A DNA stretch of 64,000 nt, from assembly GCF_900105045.1 (NCBI RefSeq), contig NZ_LT629739.1, positions 434,001 through 498,000 on the forward strand, written 5' to 3'. Under the pieces are notes generated by a model that was not told where the DNA came from, did no database searches, and was given only the letters and a program-made list of their open reading frames with translations. Positions 51,470 to 59,945 of this stretch are shown here, one piece after another. The position numbers were made by a program, and so were the translations under genes. The stretch is from Brevibacterium picturae (GTDB taxonomy: Bacteria > Actinomycetota > Actinomycetes > Actinomycetales > Brevibacteriaceae). Numbering within the stretch: the stretch's first letter is position 1; the number at the start of each line of letters is the position of its first letter.

Positions 51470-54118
51470 TTACGTCAGGCTCACCGTCTTCGCTCCGCCG
51501 AGGCGGGCGAAGCGGTCCGGCTGGCAGGTGAGCAGAATGACCTGGGCGCTCTGGCCGACCGTGCCGAGGATGACGTTGAGTGCGTTGAGGCGTTCGGCAT
51601 CGGCGAAGCCGAAGGCGTCGTCGAGGACCACGGGCGCTCCCGAATCGCTGTCGACGAGAGTGGCCACTGCGAGTCTGCCGATGAGTGCCAACTGTTCTTT
51701 CGTCCCTCCCGACAGTGATTCGAAGGGCACTGTGCGTTCATTCAAGGTGCGGGAGACGATCTCGAGGTCTTCGGACACCTCGACCGACAGTCCTTGTCCG
51801 AAGACCAGTCTGCCCAACTTCTCGATCTGCTCCTTGAAGGGAGCCACGTACTTCCTCTGGGATTCTTCCTTGTGTTTGAGGACAGTTGTGCGCAACAGCT
51901 TGATCGCCGTCGCCTGACGGCCTAGTCGTGCCTGCTTCTTGCGGGCCGACTCCATCGTCTCTTCGGCGTCCGCGAGTTTTTCATAGATGCCTTCGCTGGC
52001 ACGATCGTCGATGAGAGCGGACAGGCGATCGACATCCTGACGCACTTCTTCTCGCTGTGCTTCCTTGCTGCCGACGAGTTGCCGCAAGTTCTGCAGCTGC
52101 ATCTCCAAAGTCTCCGGATCTGCTGCTTCGTAGGCGACTCTCGCCTCGTCAACCTGAGAGCCCACATTCGTTGCTCGCGCCTCGGCAGACTTCACTTCTT
52201 CATCCAGATCGGCGTCAGAATCAGCCTTTCGGGCCTCAGCCAGGCTGCTCGTCAGTCGCTCGTGCTGAGTTTCGGCTTCTTTCAGGCTGGTTTGGGCCCG
52301 GACTGTCTCCACTCGCGCGTCATCTCGGCAGGTGCGAGTTCGTTCGAGCTCGATGCGAGTGGATTCCACCGCGGATTGAGCGTCATCGACAATCGTCTCG
52401 GACTCGGCGACTGCCGTTTCGAGTTCGCTGAGGCTCCGGTCACCAGTTTGACTGTCCGCCTCGGCGCCATTCCCAGCTTTGTCATCGGTGCTTGGGCTGG
52501 TTCCATCGGCTCCGAGGATCTGCTGTGCGCGAGCGAGTGCGGCTTCAAGCTTGTCGCGCTTGTCTTGGCCCAGGAGCACCTTGAGCGTCGAATCCGCTTC
52601 TGCCATGACAGCTTCTGCATCCGCGCGAACGTTCGATTTATCCCGGGCCTGGGACACAGAGTCGATGTCGAGGCGTTCCAGCTCCGCTTCGAAGGCCCCC
52701 TTTGCTGAGGCCAATGCTTTGTCCAACTCAATGGGAGATGCTCCTGGACGCACGGTGATGTCGGCGATGCCGTCGATCATGATTCGCACGTCCTTGAGCG
52801 CTGCGAATTCTCCGCTGTTGCCTTCGCCGAGTTCAGCTCCGTCGATGTTCAGGGCCCGTGTCCCGAGCTGTTTCGCTTCGATCTGCGCTGCAGCGGAAGT
52901 CTTTGCGTGCTCGGCGATCCGCACCTCCGTCTCGAGAGAGCTCAGCTTCTCGACGTCCTTGGTCGTGACCGTGATCGATCCGATCGTCGCCTGCGCACGG
53001 CTCTTCTTCTCATCATGCTCGCGGATAGCCTCGAGTCGGCGGGTGAGATCGGACAGTTCTGCCCGTGCACGGGCTTTGGCCAGGGTTTTGGCAGCAGCCT
53101 TCGCCTGGGCACGAGCATCGTCGACTGCGCTCTGCTTCTCCTCGAGGGCCTTCTGGAAGCGTTCGAGGTCGGAGTCCTTGTCACTCTGAGCCGATTCGAG
53201 GTCAGTGACGGTCTTCCGAGCCTCTGCCACCGCTCTCTGGGCATCGGTAGCGTCAGCAATAAGTTGTGTGCGTCTGTCCAGTGCCTCCCGCGCGATCTGT
53301 TCATCTCGCTGTGCCGACTTCGCGTGATCCACCGCTTGGTCGAGCACTGCTTTGAGTTCGGCCACCGCCTTCGCCGCCTGCTCGGCTTCATCACGATCGG
53401 CGTAGGCTTGGATCAGCTGGGTGCGCACCGATTCCAGGCGAGCAGCGGCTCGGGCATGGTTGTCGACGAGCTCGTCCATGCCACGACTGCGTTCACCCAG
53501 CTCCTCGAAGACAGCTTCGACGACAGGGACCTGCGCGTTGATGTCCTTGTACTCCCCAGTTTCTCTGCCGGACTTGGTGAAGTACTTCAAATACTCGGCT
53601 TCGACCTGGTCGAGGAAGTCATCGTGATCGGCGACCTCAACACCCGATTCGTTGAGCGCTGAGTGCAGAGCCTTGATCTGAGCCAGCGGAGCTTGTGCCA
53701 GACTCTCCCCCTGCGCCACGTCGAGTGCGACGAGGAGGTCGACGTCGACGGTGTCGGCGAGGATCGACAAGAACCGATCGTGGGCGTCATCGCTGCTCAG
53801 CTGTTCGGGCCTGGGTCTGATGACGCTGAGTTCGGTGAAGGGCTGTTTGATCCACCGCTTCCGGTACTTGAGCTCGTATTCACCGGTGCTCAGGTGCAGT
53901 TCCACCTCGGGGCCGGCATCGACACCGACCGGCTGTGTCTCTTTGACGCTGGCCTTGCGCGAGCTCGATTTGTCCTCCCTCAGATGAGTGATGGCTTCAT
54001 GGATCGAGGACTTACCGACCTCATTCGGTCCTTCGACGACGGTCACGCCCTCGTCGAATTCGACGCGGGAGTCCGCGATGCCGCGGTAGTTGCGCAGGTG
54101 GATGGAATGGAATTTCAT
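51470..54118 (-). CDS. sbcC-like: SbcC/YhaN-like AAA ATPase (SMC-type coiled coil)
   Basis: 882 residues. N-terminal Walker A VVEGPNEVGKSSIHEAI (about 29-45), about 600 residues of heptad-like, Ala/Glu/Arg-rich coiled coil with a small central globular interruption, then signature LSGGTKEQLALIGRLA (about 800) and Walker B APVVLDDAFGFADAERL (about 827). GPNE-x-GKS and LDDAF resemble YhaN and bacterial SbcC relatives. No C-x-x-C zinc hook is present. The start overlaps the sbcD-like stop (ATGA). It forms with the nuclease a DNA-end processing complex. Confidence 0.88.
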   Translation of the reverse strand: MKFHSIHLRNYRGIADSRVEFDEGVTVVEGPNEVGKSSIHEAITHLREDKSSSRKASVKETQPVGVDAGPEVELHLSTGEYELKYRKRWIKQPFTELSVIRPRPEQLSSDDAHDRFLSILADTVDVDLLVALDVAQGESLAQAPLAQIKALHSALNESGVEVADHDDFLDQVEAEYLKYFTKSGRETGEYKDINAQVPVVEAVFEELGERSRGMDELVDNHARAAARLESVRTQLIQAYADRDEAEQAAKAVAELKAVLDQAVDHAKSAQRDEQIAREALDRRTQLIADATDAQRAVAEARKTVTDLESAQSDKDSDLERFQKALEEKQSAVDDARAQAKAAAKTLAKARARAELSDLTRRLEAIREHDEKKSRAQATIGSITVTTKDVEKLSSLETEVRIAEHAKTSAAAQIEAKQLGTRALNIDGAELGEGNSGEFAALKDVRIMIDGIADITVRPGASPIELDKALASAKGAFEAELERLDIDSVSQARDKSNVRADAEAVMAEADSTLKVLLGQDKRDKLEAALARAQQILGADGTSPSTDDKAGNGAEADSQTGDRSLSELETAVAESETIVDDAQSAVESTRIELERTRTCRDDARVETVRAQTSLKEAETQHERLTSSLAEARKADSDADLDEEVKSAEARATNVGSQVDEARVAYEAADPETLEMQLQNLRQLVGSKEAQREEVRQDVDRLSALIDDRASEGIYEKLADAEETMESARKKQARLGRQATAIKLLRTTVLKHKEESQRKYVAPFKEQIEKLGRLVFGQGLSVEVSEDLEIVSRTLNERTVPFESLSGGTKEQLALIGRLAVATLVDSDSGAPVVLDDAFGFADAERLNALNVILGTVGQSAQVILLTCQPDRFARLGGAKTVSLT

Positions 54119-55248
54119 GATCCGCTCCTCGCAAATCGGTACAAGAGCCCCAACGCATCCTGTGCCGCTGCAGCAGCTGTGTCCTCTCCTGCAGCGGATT
54201 CCGCCAGTTCGTCGAGGGTCTCCTGCAGGTATCCGCTCAGGCCGAGCCCGGCGAAATCCTCGTCGGCGGCGACCACAGCAATGTCCGTGTGCCGCTCCCA
54301 CAAGGACACGAGGGCGAACAGGTCAGTGGCGTGGTCGAGGATATCGTCGAGTCTCGACTTCGCTGCCGTGGACAAGGTTCCTCTGAGGACGAGCCACACT
54401 GCTGTGCTGTCTTTGTCCGGGATGTCTGCCAGCCGCTGTTCGAGGTGGCTGATGTCGTCCTCGGAGTTCACGTCCTCGTCGACGACCAGGTAGGACCAGC
54501 GACCGATATGCATCTTCTCCACCGAGCTCGCATGTGACTGTGCATCGATGTCGACGAGGAGAACATTGCCAGGATCGTCTTCGCGCCGGGAGGTCACTTC
54601 TGGAGCACCGGGGTACCAGATGCGCTCATCCACGGAGTAAGTGGCGTGCCTGTCCCCCAAGACGACGAACTGTGCACGGTCCTCTCGCAGCACGGCCTTG
54701 AGGCTGTCGGTGTCGATCGTGGCCAGAGATTCCCGATCGGGGTCCAGAGTGCTCACGGCGCCGTGACCGGCGATGATGCGCACTGTCCCGGGAGTCACCT
54801 CGGCGAGGTTCTGCGTTGCTTGAGCGACGAGGTCACCTTGGGGCCGTTTCGAGAACCAGGGGGCTCCGACGATCTCGACGCCGGGAAGGACCTCGAAGGG
54901 TTCACTGTCACGCAGGACATGGACATGGCCAGGCTGACGGGAGATGAAGGCTTGGGAGTCGTAGATGGAGGCGGCGTCGAGGGGGTCGTGATTGCCCGGC
55001 AGCAGAACGACGGGCACGGTGAAGGCGGCCAGGACTTCGAAGGTGCGGGAGATGATGGCGCGGTCGAGCTGGTTGGACTCGAACACATCACCGCAGACGA
55101 CGACGAAGTCGCAGGACTGTGCGGCAGCGATCTCGCCGATGCGTTTGACGGCGTCGAGGCGGGCGCGGTGAAACCGCGGACGGGCTTCGGCACTGAGATA
55201 GTGCGCCGTCATGCCCAACTGCCAGTCTCCGGTGGCGACGAATCTCAT
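54115..55248 (-). CDS. sbcD-like: SbcD/YhaO-like metallophosphoesterase (DNA repair exonuclease)
   Basis: 377 residues. Calcineurin-type metal motifs: ATGDWQLG (D-x-Q variant of D-x-H), VVVCGDVFESNQ, LLPGNHDPLDAAS, IIAGHGAVS and VVLGDRHATYS. The first motif has Gln where Mre11/SbcD has His (DWHLG), and the last has GDRH rather than GHxH. It is expected to cut DNA ends in complex with the downstream ATPase. First gene of the pair; its promoter lies in the 55249-55492 gap with a hairpin repeat. Confidence 0.87.
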   Translation of the reverse strand: MRFVATGDWQLGMTAHYLSAEARPRFHRARLDAVKRIGEIAAAQSCDFVVVCGDVFESNQLDRAIISRTFEVLAAFTVPVVLLPGNHDPLDAASIYDSQAFISRQPGHVHVLRDSEPFEVLPGVEIVGAPWFSKRPQGDLVAQATQNLAEVTPGTVRIIAGHGAVSTLDPDRESLATIDTDSLKAVLREDRAQFVVLGDRHATYSVDERIWYPGAPEVTSRREDDPGNVLLVDIDAQSHASSVEKMHIGRWSYLVVDEDVNSEDDISHLEQRLADIPDKDSTAVWLVLRGTLSTAAKSRLDDILDHATDLFALVSLWERHTDIAVVAADEDFAGLGLSGYLQETLDELAESAAGEDTAAAAAQDALGLLYRFARSGS

Positions 55249-55330
55249 GGGTTCCTCCTTGGCTCTCCCCCATCTTATGTATGCACACCCACCCTACGGA
55301 CCGGCGCTGACATGAAAGGAGTGCGACCAC

Positions 55331-55392
55331 CCGCTGGCCAAACGTGTGGAGGTAGCGCACAGATGACGCACCTGAGCACGTTCGCCAAGCGG
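55331..55392 (+). repeat. Hairpin repeat family 2, copy 1 (before siderophore operon)
   Basis: A 62-bp imperfect palindrome, CCGCTGGCCAAACGTG at one end and CACGTTCGCCAAGCGG at the other. It matches the copy at 59661 at about 48 of 57 positions in the same orientation. It lies between divergent genes, so it is not an ordinary terminator. Confidence 0.8.
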
Positions 55393-55428
55393 TTCTCGCA
55401 AGGACGGCCGGTGCGAGGCGACCCTAAC

Positions 55429-55447
55429 TTAGGTTAGGCTATGGTTC
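55429..55447. promoter_or_regulatory. IdeR/DtxR-like iron box
   Basis: TTAGGTTAGGCTA plus a poorer right half matches 13 of 19 positions of the DtxR/IdeR consensus; on the other strand 14 of 19 match. CCTAAC-TTAG-GTTAGG is also symmetric. It lies just before the siderophore ATPase gene. Confidence 0.72.
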
Positions 55448-55492
55448 ATGGGTGACTATGATTCTGTCCACACACTTGGCCGAGACGCGAAC

Positions 55493-56356
55493 ATGACGAC
55501 TCTGCATGCCTCGGGCCTGCACCTGGGATACGAGCGCACACCGGTCGTCCATGATGTGTCGCTGACCATCGCCCCTGGGCGCGTCACCGCACTCATCGGT
55601 CCCAACGGCAGCGGCAAATCGACCGTGCTGCGATCCCTGGCACGTCTGCACCCGATCGGCTCCGGTGACGTCACCATCACAACCACAGGATCCGCCGCCC
55701 CGGCTAACCCAGCCGCCCCGGCCACCTCGGCCAGAGCGATGTCGGCACGAGAGTTCGCCCGCACGGTCACACTGCTCTCCCAGTCGCGGCCGCATCCTTC
55801 AGGGCTGAGCGTGCGCGAGATCGTCGCCTACGGCCGCCATCCGCACCGTCGCCGGTTCGCCTCACTCACCGACCCCGACAGGGCAGCGATCGACAAGGCC
55901 CTGGAACTGACCGGAACCGCACGGATGGCCGACCGCTCCGTCGACCAGCTCTCCGGCGGCGAACTCCAGCGCGTGTGGTTGGCTACCTGCCTGGCCCAGG
56001 AGACCGGGATCCTGCTGCTCGACGAGCCTACGAATCACCTGGATCTGCGCTACCAGGTCGAGATCCTCGACCTCATGCGCGATCTGGCCGACGACCACGG
56101 AACGGCTGTCGGAGTCGTCCTCCACGACCTCAACCACGCGGCCGCCGTTGCCGACGACATCGTCCTGCTCAAGCAAGGCCGGGTCCGCTCAGCAGGCACC
56201 TGCGAAGAGGTCTTCACCCCCGAGGTGCTCACCGAGGTCTACGGGCTGCCGATCACCACGCGCTTGGACGACGACACAGGATTGGTCCGGATCGAGGCTC
56301 TGTCCCGCCGTCGTCGCCCGGCCCGAGCCTCCGCGCAACTCGCGCGAGCGGTCTGA
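55493..56356 (+). CDS. Iron-siderophore ABC transporter ATP-binding protein (FepC/FecE type)
   Basis: 287 residues from ATG 55493 (MTTLHASGLHLGYERTP). An ATG at 55448 is possible but abuts the iron box. Walker A GPNGSGKST, Q-loop LLSQSRPHP, signature LSGGELQR, Walker B ILLLDEPTNHLD, and the switch His in VVLHDLNHA. A Pro/Ala insert of about 20 residues (SAAPANPAAPATSA) before the Q-loop is unusual. It energises uptake by the permease at 57482; iron repression is expected from the box. Confidence 0.92.
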   Translation: MTTLHASGLHLGYERTPVVHDVSLTIAPGRVTALIGPNGSGKSTVLRSLARLHPIGSGDVTITTTGSAAPANPAAPATSARAMSAREFARTVTLLSQSRPHPSGLSVREIVAYGRHPHRRRFASLTDPDRAAIDKALELTGTARMADRSVDQLSGGELQRVWLATCLAQETGILLLDEPTNHLDLRYQVEILDLMRDLADDHGTAVGVVLHDLNHAAAVADDIVLLKQGRVRSAGTCEEVFTPEVLTEVYGLPITTRLDDDTGLVRIEALSRRRRPARASAQLARAV

Positions 56357-56422
56357 CCATCCGAGCCGCACCCGCAGCACCACCAGCAGCATCACTGTCG
56401 AATCCACGCTCAGAAAGTAGCC

Positions 56423-57478
56423 ATGTCCCTTTCAGCACTGCCCCGAACTCGTCCGCGCACTCCCAAATTCGTCCTTGCCTCCGTCTCTGTGGCCTGCGCT
56501 CTGACCCTGTCCGCCTGCGGCACCACCTCCACCGATGCCTCGGCGGAGGGCAACACGTCGTCCTCCGGAGACTGCGCCGAGGACTCGAGCAGCACCTCGA
56601 CAGATCCGGTCTCCGTCACGGACGACACCGGGCACGAGATCGCACTCGACAAACCGGCGACCAAGGTCGTCTCACTCGAATGGCAGTACACCGAGGACCT
56701 GCTCTCCCTGTGCGTCGCCCCGGCCGCAGTGGCGGATGCACAGGGCTTCACCACCTGGGACACGGCGGAGAAGCTGCCCGAGGACACCGCGGACGTCGGC
56801 ACCCGCCAGGAGCCCAACGTGGAATCGATCCTCTCGGCGAACCCCGATCTCGTCATCATCGAGACAACCTCCCGCGATGACAAGATCGTCGGGCAGCTCG
56901 AGGACCAGGGCATCCCCGTGATGGCGATGACCGGGGCCGACGGCAAGGATCCGATCGGCTATATGAAGGACACCTTCTCCACCCTCGCCGAGGTGACCGG
57001 CCGCGGCGAGCGCGCCGACAGTGTCCTCGACGACTTCGATGCCAAGGTCGAGGAGTCGAAGAAGGCGATCGAATCCGCCGACCTCGAGACTAAGGAATTC
57101 GTCTACTTCGACGGTTGGGTCAACGGCTCGAACGTGGCCCTGCGTCCCTTCGGTCAGGGATCCCTCTTCGGCGAACTGGGCGAGGAGCTGGGCCTGAAGA
57201 ACGTCTGGACCGGTGAAGTCGATCCTGACTACGGTTTGGGACAGACCGACATCGAAGGCATTTCGAAGGTCGGCGACGCGAACTTCTTCTACACCGGAAC
57301 CGACGATCCCGAGTCCGAGGACTTCGTCGACCTGCTGAAGAAGAACGACATCTGGTCGAACATCCCCGCCGTCAAGGACGAGCGCACCCATGCGTTCCCC
57401 TCCGGCATCTGGACCTTCGGCGGACCCAAATCCTCCGAGCAGGCCCTCGACGCCTACGTCGACGCACTGACCAAGTAG
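56423..57478 (+). CDS. Siderophore-binding lipoprotein (FepB/FecB type)
   Basis: 351 residues. A lipoprotein signal (VLASVSVACALTLSAC, Cys about 32), an acidic Ser-rich linker, then the cluster-8 binding fold: VVSLEWQYTEDLLSLCVAPAAVADAQGF, NPDLVIIETTSRDDKIVGQL, and DKYFFYTGTDDP-like ANFFYTGTDDPESEDF. It captures an Fe3+-siderophore outside the membrane. It is 66 bp after the ATPase gene and 3 bp before the permease gene. Confidence 0.9.
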   Translation: MSLSALPRTRPRTPKFVLASVSVACALTLSACGTTSTDASAEGNTSSSGDCAEDSSSTSTDPVSVTDDTGHEIALDKPATKVVSLEWQYTEDLLSLCVAPAAVADAQGFTTWDTAEKLPEDTADVGTRQEPNVESILSANPDLVIIETTSRDDKIVGQLEDQGIPVMAMTGADGKDPIGYMKDTFSTLAEVTGRGERADSVLDDFDAKVEESKKAIESADLETKEFVYFDGWVNGSNVALRPFGQGSLFGELGEELGLKNVWTGEVDPDYGLGQTDIEGISKVGDANFFYTGTDDPESEDFVDLLKKNDIWSNIPAVKDERTHAFPSGIWTFGGPKSSEQALDAYVDALTK

Positions 57479-57481
57479 TCC

Positions 57482-59617
57482 ATGACCGCACCCACGACGC
57501 TGCCCACCACCTCGGCGGATGGCCCCACCGAACGGACAGGTGCTGCCCCCGCGCGAGGAGTCGGGGCCATCGGGGCTCTCTCGGCCACCGGTGTCCTCCT
57601 CGGTCTGGTCCTCGTCCTCGCGCTGCTCTCGGCCTGGCACATCACACAGGGCACCTCGGGGATCGGTTTCAAGGACCTGTTCGCGGACCTGACCGGGACC
57701 GCCGGCTCTCCCGCCGAGGTGGGTCCGAGTGCGCGTGACATCCTCCTCGGATCCCGGCTTCCGCGCGTGGGTGCGGGGATACTCGTCGGCGTCGCCCTCG
57801 GCGTGGCCGGAGCGCTGTTCCAATCCTTGGCCCGCAATCCGCTGGCCTCCCCGGACACCCTTGCCGTCACGGGCGGTTCGTACTTCGCGGTCACCGTGGT
57901 CACGGCCTTCGGGCTTGCGATTCCGATGTGGGCCTCCGGAGGCGTCGCCTTCATCGGGGGTCTCCTCGCCGCGGCTCTCGTCCTCGGGCTGGCCGGTGGT
58001 GCGGCGTCGTCGACGACTCGCCTCGTGCTCGCCGGGACCGCGACGGCTCTGGCACTGCAGGCGGGGACGTCGACGCTGCTCATCCTCTTCGCCGAGGAGA
58101 CGACGAGCCTCTATTCTTGGGGCTCGGGCACCCTCAACCAACTCGATGGGACAGCAGCAGTCCGCAGCATTCCTGTCATCGTCATCATCATCGCCGCCGC
58201 CATCGCCCTCTCACGACGCCTTGACCTTCTCAGCCTCGGCGATGATGCCGCCTCCGTCCTCGGTGTGCCGATCCGCTCGACCCGGGCGGTCGGGATTCTG
58301 CTCGCCGTCATCCTCACCGCCACGGCCGTGACCCTGGCCGGGCCGATCGGGTTCGTGGGACTCTGCGCCCCGGTCATCGCCCGACTGCTCGCCCGCCTGG
58401 TCCCGGTGCTGGGCAAGCATGCGGTGCTGATTCCGGCCACGGCCCTCATCGGCGCGATCATCGTCATCCTCGCCGATGCGCTGCTGCGTGCCATCGTCGG
58501 AGCCAACGAGGCGATCACCCTGCCCTCGGGTGTGACGACGACGGTCCTCGGCGCAGTCGTGCTCGTCCTGCTGGCACGGTCCATGCGGTCGTCGGGGCCC
58601 GCGCAGGCGACGTCGGCTGCTCGGTCGAGTGTGCACGGACCTCGTCGCGCCGGCCTCATCATCGCGTTCGCCGCGGTGCTGCTCATCGTCGTGGCGATCC
58701 TCGGTCTGCTCACGGGTGAACGGTTCTACCTCCTCGGCGATGTCGTGCTGTGGGTCCAGGACCAGGCGGCACCGGTCATCTCCTTCGCCTTCGACTCCCG
58801 GGCCCCGCGTGTGGCCGCCGCGTTGGCGGCTGGTGCTGCACTCGGGCTGTCGGGGACATTCGTCCAAGCCAGCGCCCGCAACCCACTGGCCGAGCCGGGC
58901 CTGCTGGGCATCACCGGCGGTGCCGGGCTGGGCGCAGTCATCGTCGTCACCCTGGTTCCCGGTGCCACCGTCGTCCTGATCTCGAGCGTCGGAGTTGTGG
59001 GTGCTCTCGTCGCCTTCGCCATCGTCTACGGTCTCTCGTGGCGCGGCGGGATGAACACCGACCGACTCGTGCTCATCGGCATCGGCATGTGGTTCGGCTT
59101 CACTGCGCTGACCACTCTGTTCCTCATCCGCGCGAACCCGTGGGACACACCGGCCCTCTTCACCTGGCTCTCCGGTTCCACCTACGGCCGGGTCTGGGCT
59201 CATGTCGCGCCCGTGGCCCTCGTCCTGCTGGCCGCGATTCCCCTGGCCATCGTGTGGACGCGCGAGCTGGATCTGCTGGCCCTCGACGACGATACGCCGA
59301 GGTTGGTCGGAGTCCCGCGTGAACCTGTGCGTCTGGGTGTGCTCATCACCGCCGCAGTGCTCGCCGCAGTCAGTGTCTCCGCGGTCGGCGTAGTCGGATT
59401 CATCGGCCTCGTCGCCCCACACGCCGCTCGCGCCCTCGTCGGCAGCCGGCATGCCCGAGTGATCCCGACGGCCATGCTCCTCGGGGCTCTGGGCCTCGTG
59501 GTCGCCGATGCCCTGGGCCGCACGATCATCGCTCCTGCGCAGATCCCTGCCGGCCTCATCGTCGCACTCATCGGCGCCCCGTACTTCGTGTACCTGCTGG
59601 CGCGCTCTCGGGCCTGA
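57482..59617 (+). CDS. Fused double FecCD-type siderophore permease (FhuB-like)
   Basis: 711 residues with about twenty membrane helices: two complete FecCD units in one chain. Each has a GSRLPR/DSRAPRV-type start (LLGSRLPRVGAGILVG at about 95; FDSRAPRVAAALAAG at about 440), an ARNPLASPDTL or ARNPLAEPGLL loop and a GFVGLCAPVIARLL or GFIGLVAPHAARALVG segment that contacts the ATPase. Most actinobacteria use two separate permeases; fusion as in FhuB removes the need for a second gene, and none is present. Confidence 0.9.
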   Translation: MTAPTTLPTTSADGPTERTGAAPARGVGAIGALSATGVLLGLVLVLALLSAWHITQGTSGIGFKDLFADLTGTAGSPAEVGPSARDILLGSRLPRVGAGILVGVALGVAGALFQSLARNPLASPDTLAVTGGSYFAVTVVTAFGLAIPMWASGGVAFIGGLLAAALVLGLAGGAASSTTRLVLAGTATALALQAGTSTLLILFAEETTSLYSWGSGTLNQLDGTAAVRSIPVIVIIIAAAIALSRRLDLLSLGDDAASVLGVPIRSTRAVGILLAVILTATAVTLAGPIGFVGLCAPVIARLLARLVPVLGKHAVLIPATALIGAIIVILADALLRAIVGANEAITLPSGVTTTVLGAVVLVLLARSMRSSGPAQATSAARSSVHGPRRAGLIIAFAAVLLIVVAILGLLTGERFYLLGDVVLWVQDQAAPVISFAFDSRAPRVAAALAAGAALGLSGTFVQASARNPLAEPGLLGITGGAGLGAVIVVTLVPGATVVLISSVGVVGALVAFAIVYGLSWRGGMNTDRLVLIGIGMWFGFTALTTLFLIRANPWDTPALFTWLSGSTYGRVWAHVAPVALVLLAAIPLAIVWTRELDLLALDDDTPRLVGVPREPVRLGVLITAAVLAAVSVSAVGVVGFIGLVAPHAARALVGSRHARVIPTAMLLGALGLVVADALGRTIIAPAQIPAGLIVALIGAPYFVYLLARSRA

Positions 59618-59660
59618 GTGGCAGGGGGCTGCGGCGCTGCGGCGGTGCGCTTGCCGGCAT

Positions 59661-59720
59661 CCGCTTGCCAAACGTGTGGGAGTAGAGCACACATGACGCA
59701 CCTGTGCATGTTTGGCACGC
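59661..59720 (+). repeat. Hairpin repeat family 2, copy 2 (after siderophore operon)
   Basis: Arms TGCCAAACGTG and CATGTTTGGCA pair around a conserved ATGACGCACCTG core. Same orientation as the copy at 55331. It follows the permease stop by 43 bp and could also end that transcript. Confidence 0.8.
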
Positions 59721-59845
59721 AAATACCTCAAGGCGCTCCGCAGGGTTCCCCAACGGGAATTGCCAGTTGCCTCAATAGTGGCTGCGGTGGACTCGGGGCC
59801 GCTCCCACCAGCGTCAAGGCTCCCACCTGGTGAGACATTGGCAGA

Positions 59846-59879
59846 ATGCCACACCGGAAAACACTCAGCGTTGTGGCAT
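59846..59879. promoter_or_regulatory. Inverted repeat ATGCCACA/TGTGGCAT before the peptide ABC operon
   Basis: Perfect 8-bp arms with an 18-bp spacer, ending 66 bp before the ATG at 59946. It could be an operator or a small attenuator hairpin. Confidence 0.4.
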
Positions 59880-59945
59880 GGCTGATTGAACGGGCGCTGA
59901 TTGAGACTTAGTGTGATCTACAACACCTACTGTAAGGAAGCTCAC

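Larger units (their letters stand above)
59618..59945. other. Intergenic region between siderophore and peptide operons
   Basis: 328 bp without a gene I can support. It contains hairpin repeat family 2 copy 2 (59661-59720), the inverted repeat at 59846-59879, and the promoter of the peptide-binding protein gene. Confidence 0.6.

Noticed and set aside
55361..55437. Short peptides beginning MTHL in both family-2 hairpins
   Set aside because: Both begin at the conserved ATGACGCACCTG of the repeat. They diverge at once and lack ribosome sites, so the DNA repeat explains the likeness.
58211..59854. A 547-codon open frame antisense to the siderophore permease
   Set aside because: The translation is rich in D, E, G, H and R with no domain. 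It is a shadow of the GC-rich permease gene, whose membrane and ABC motifs are clear.
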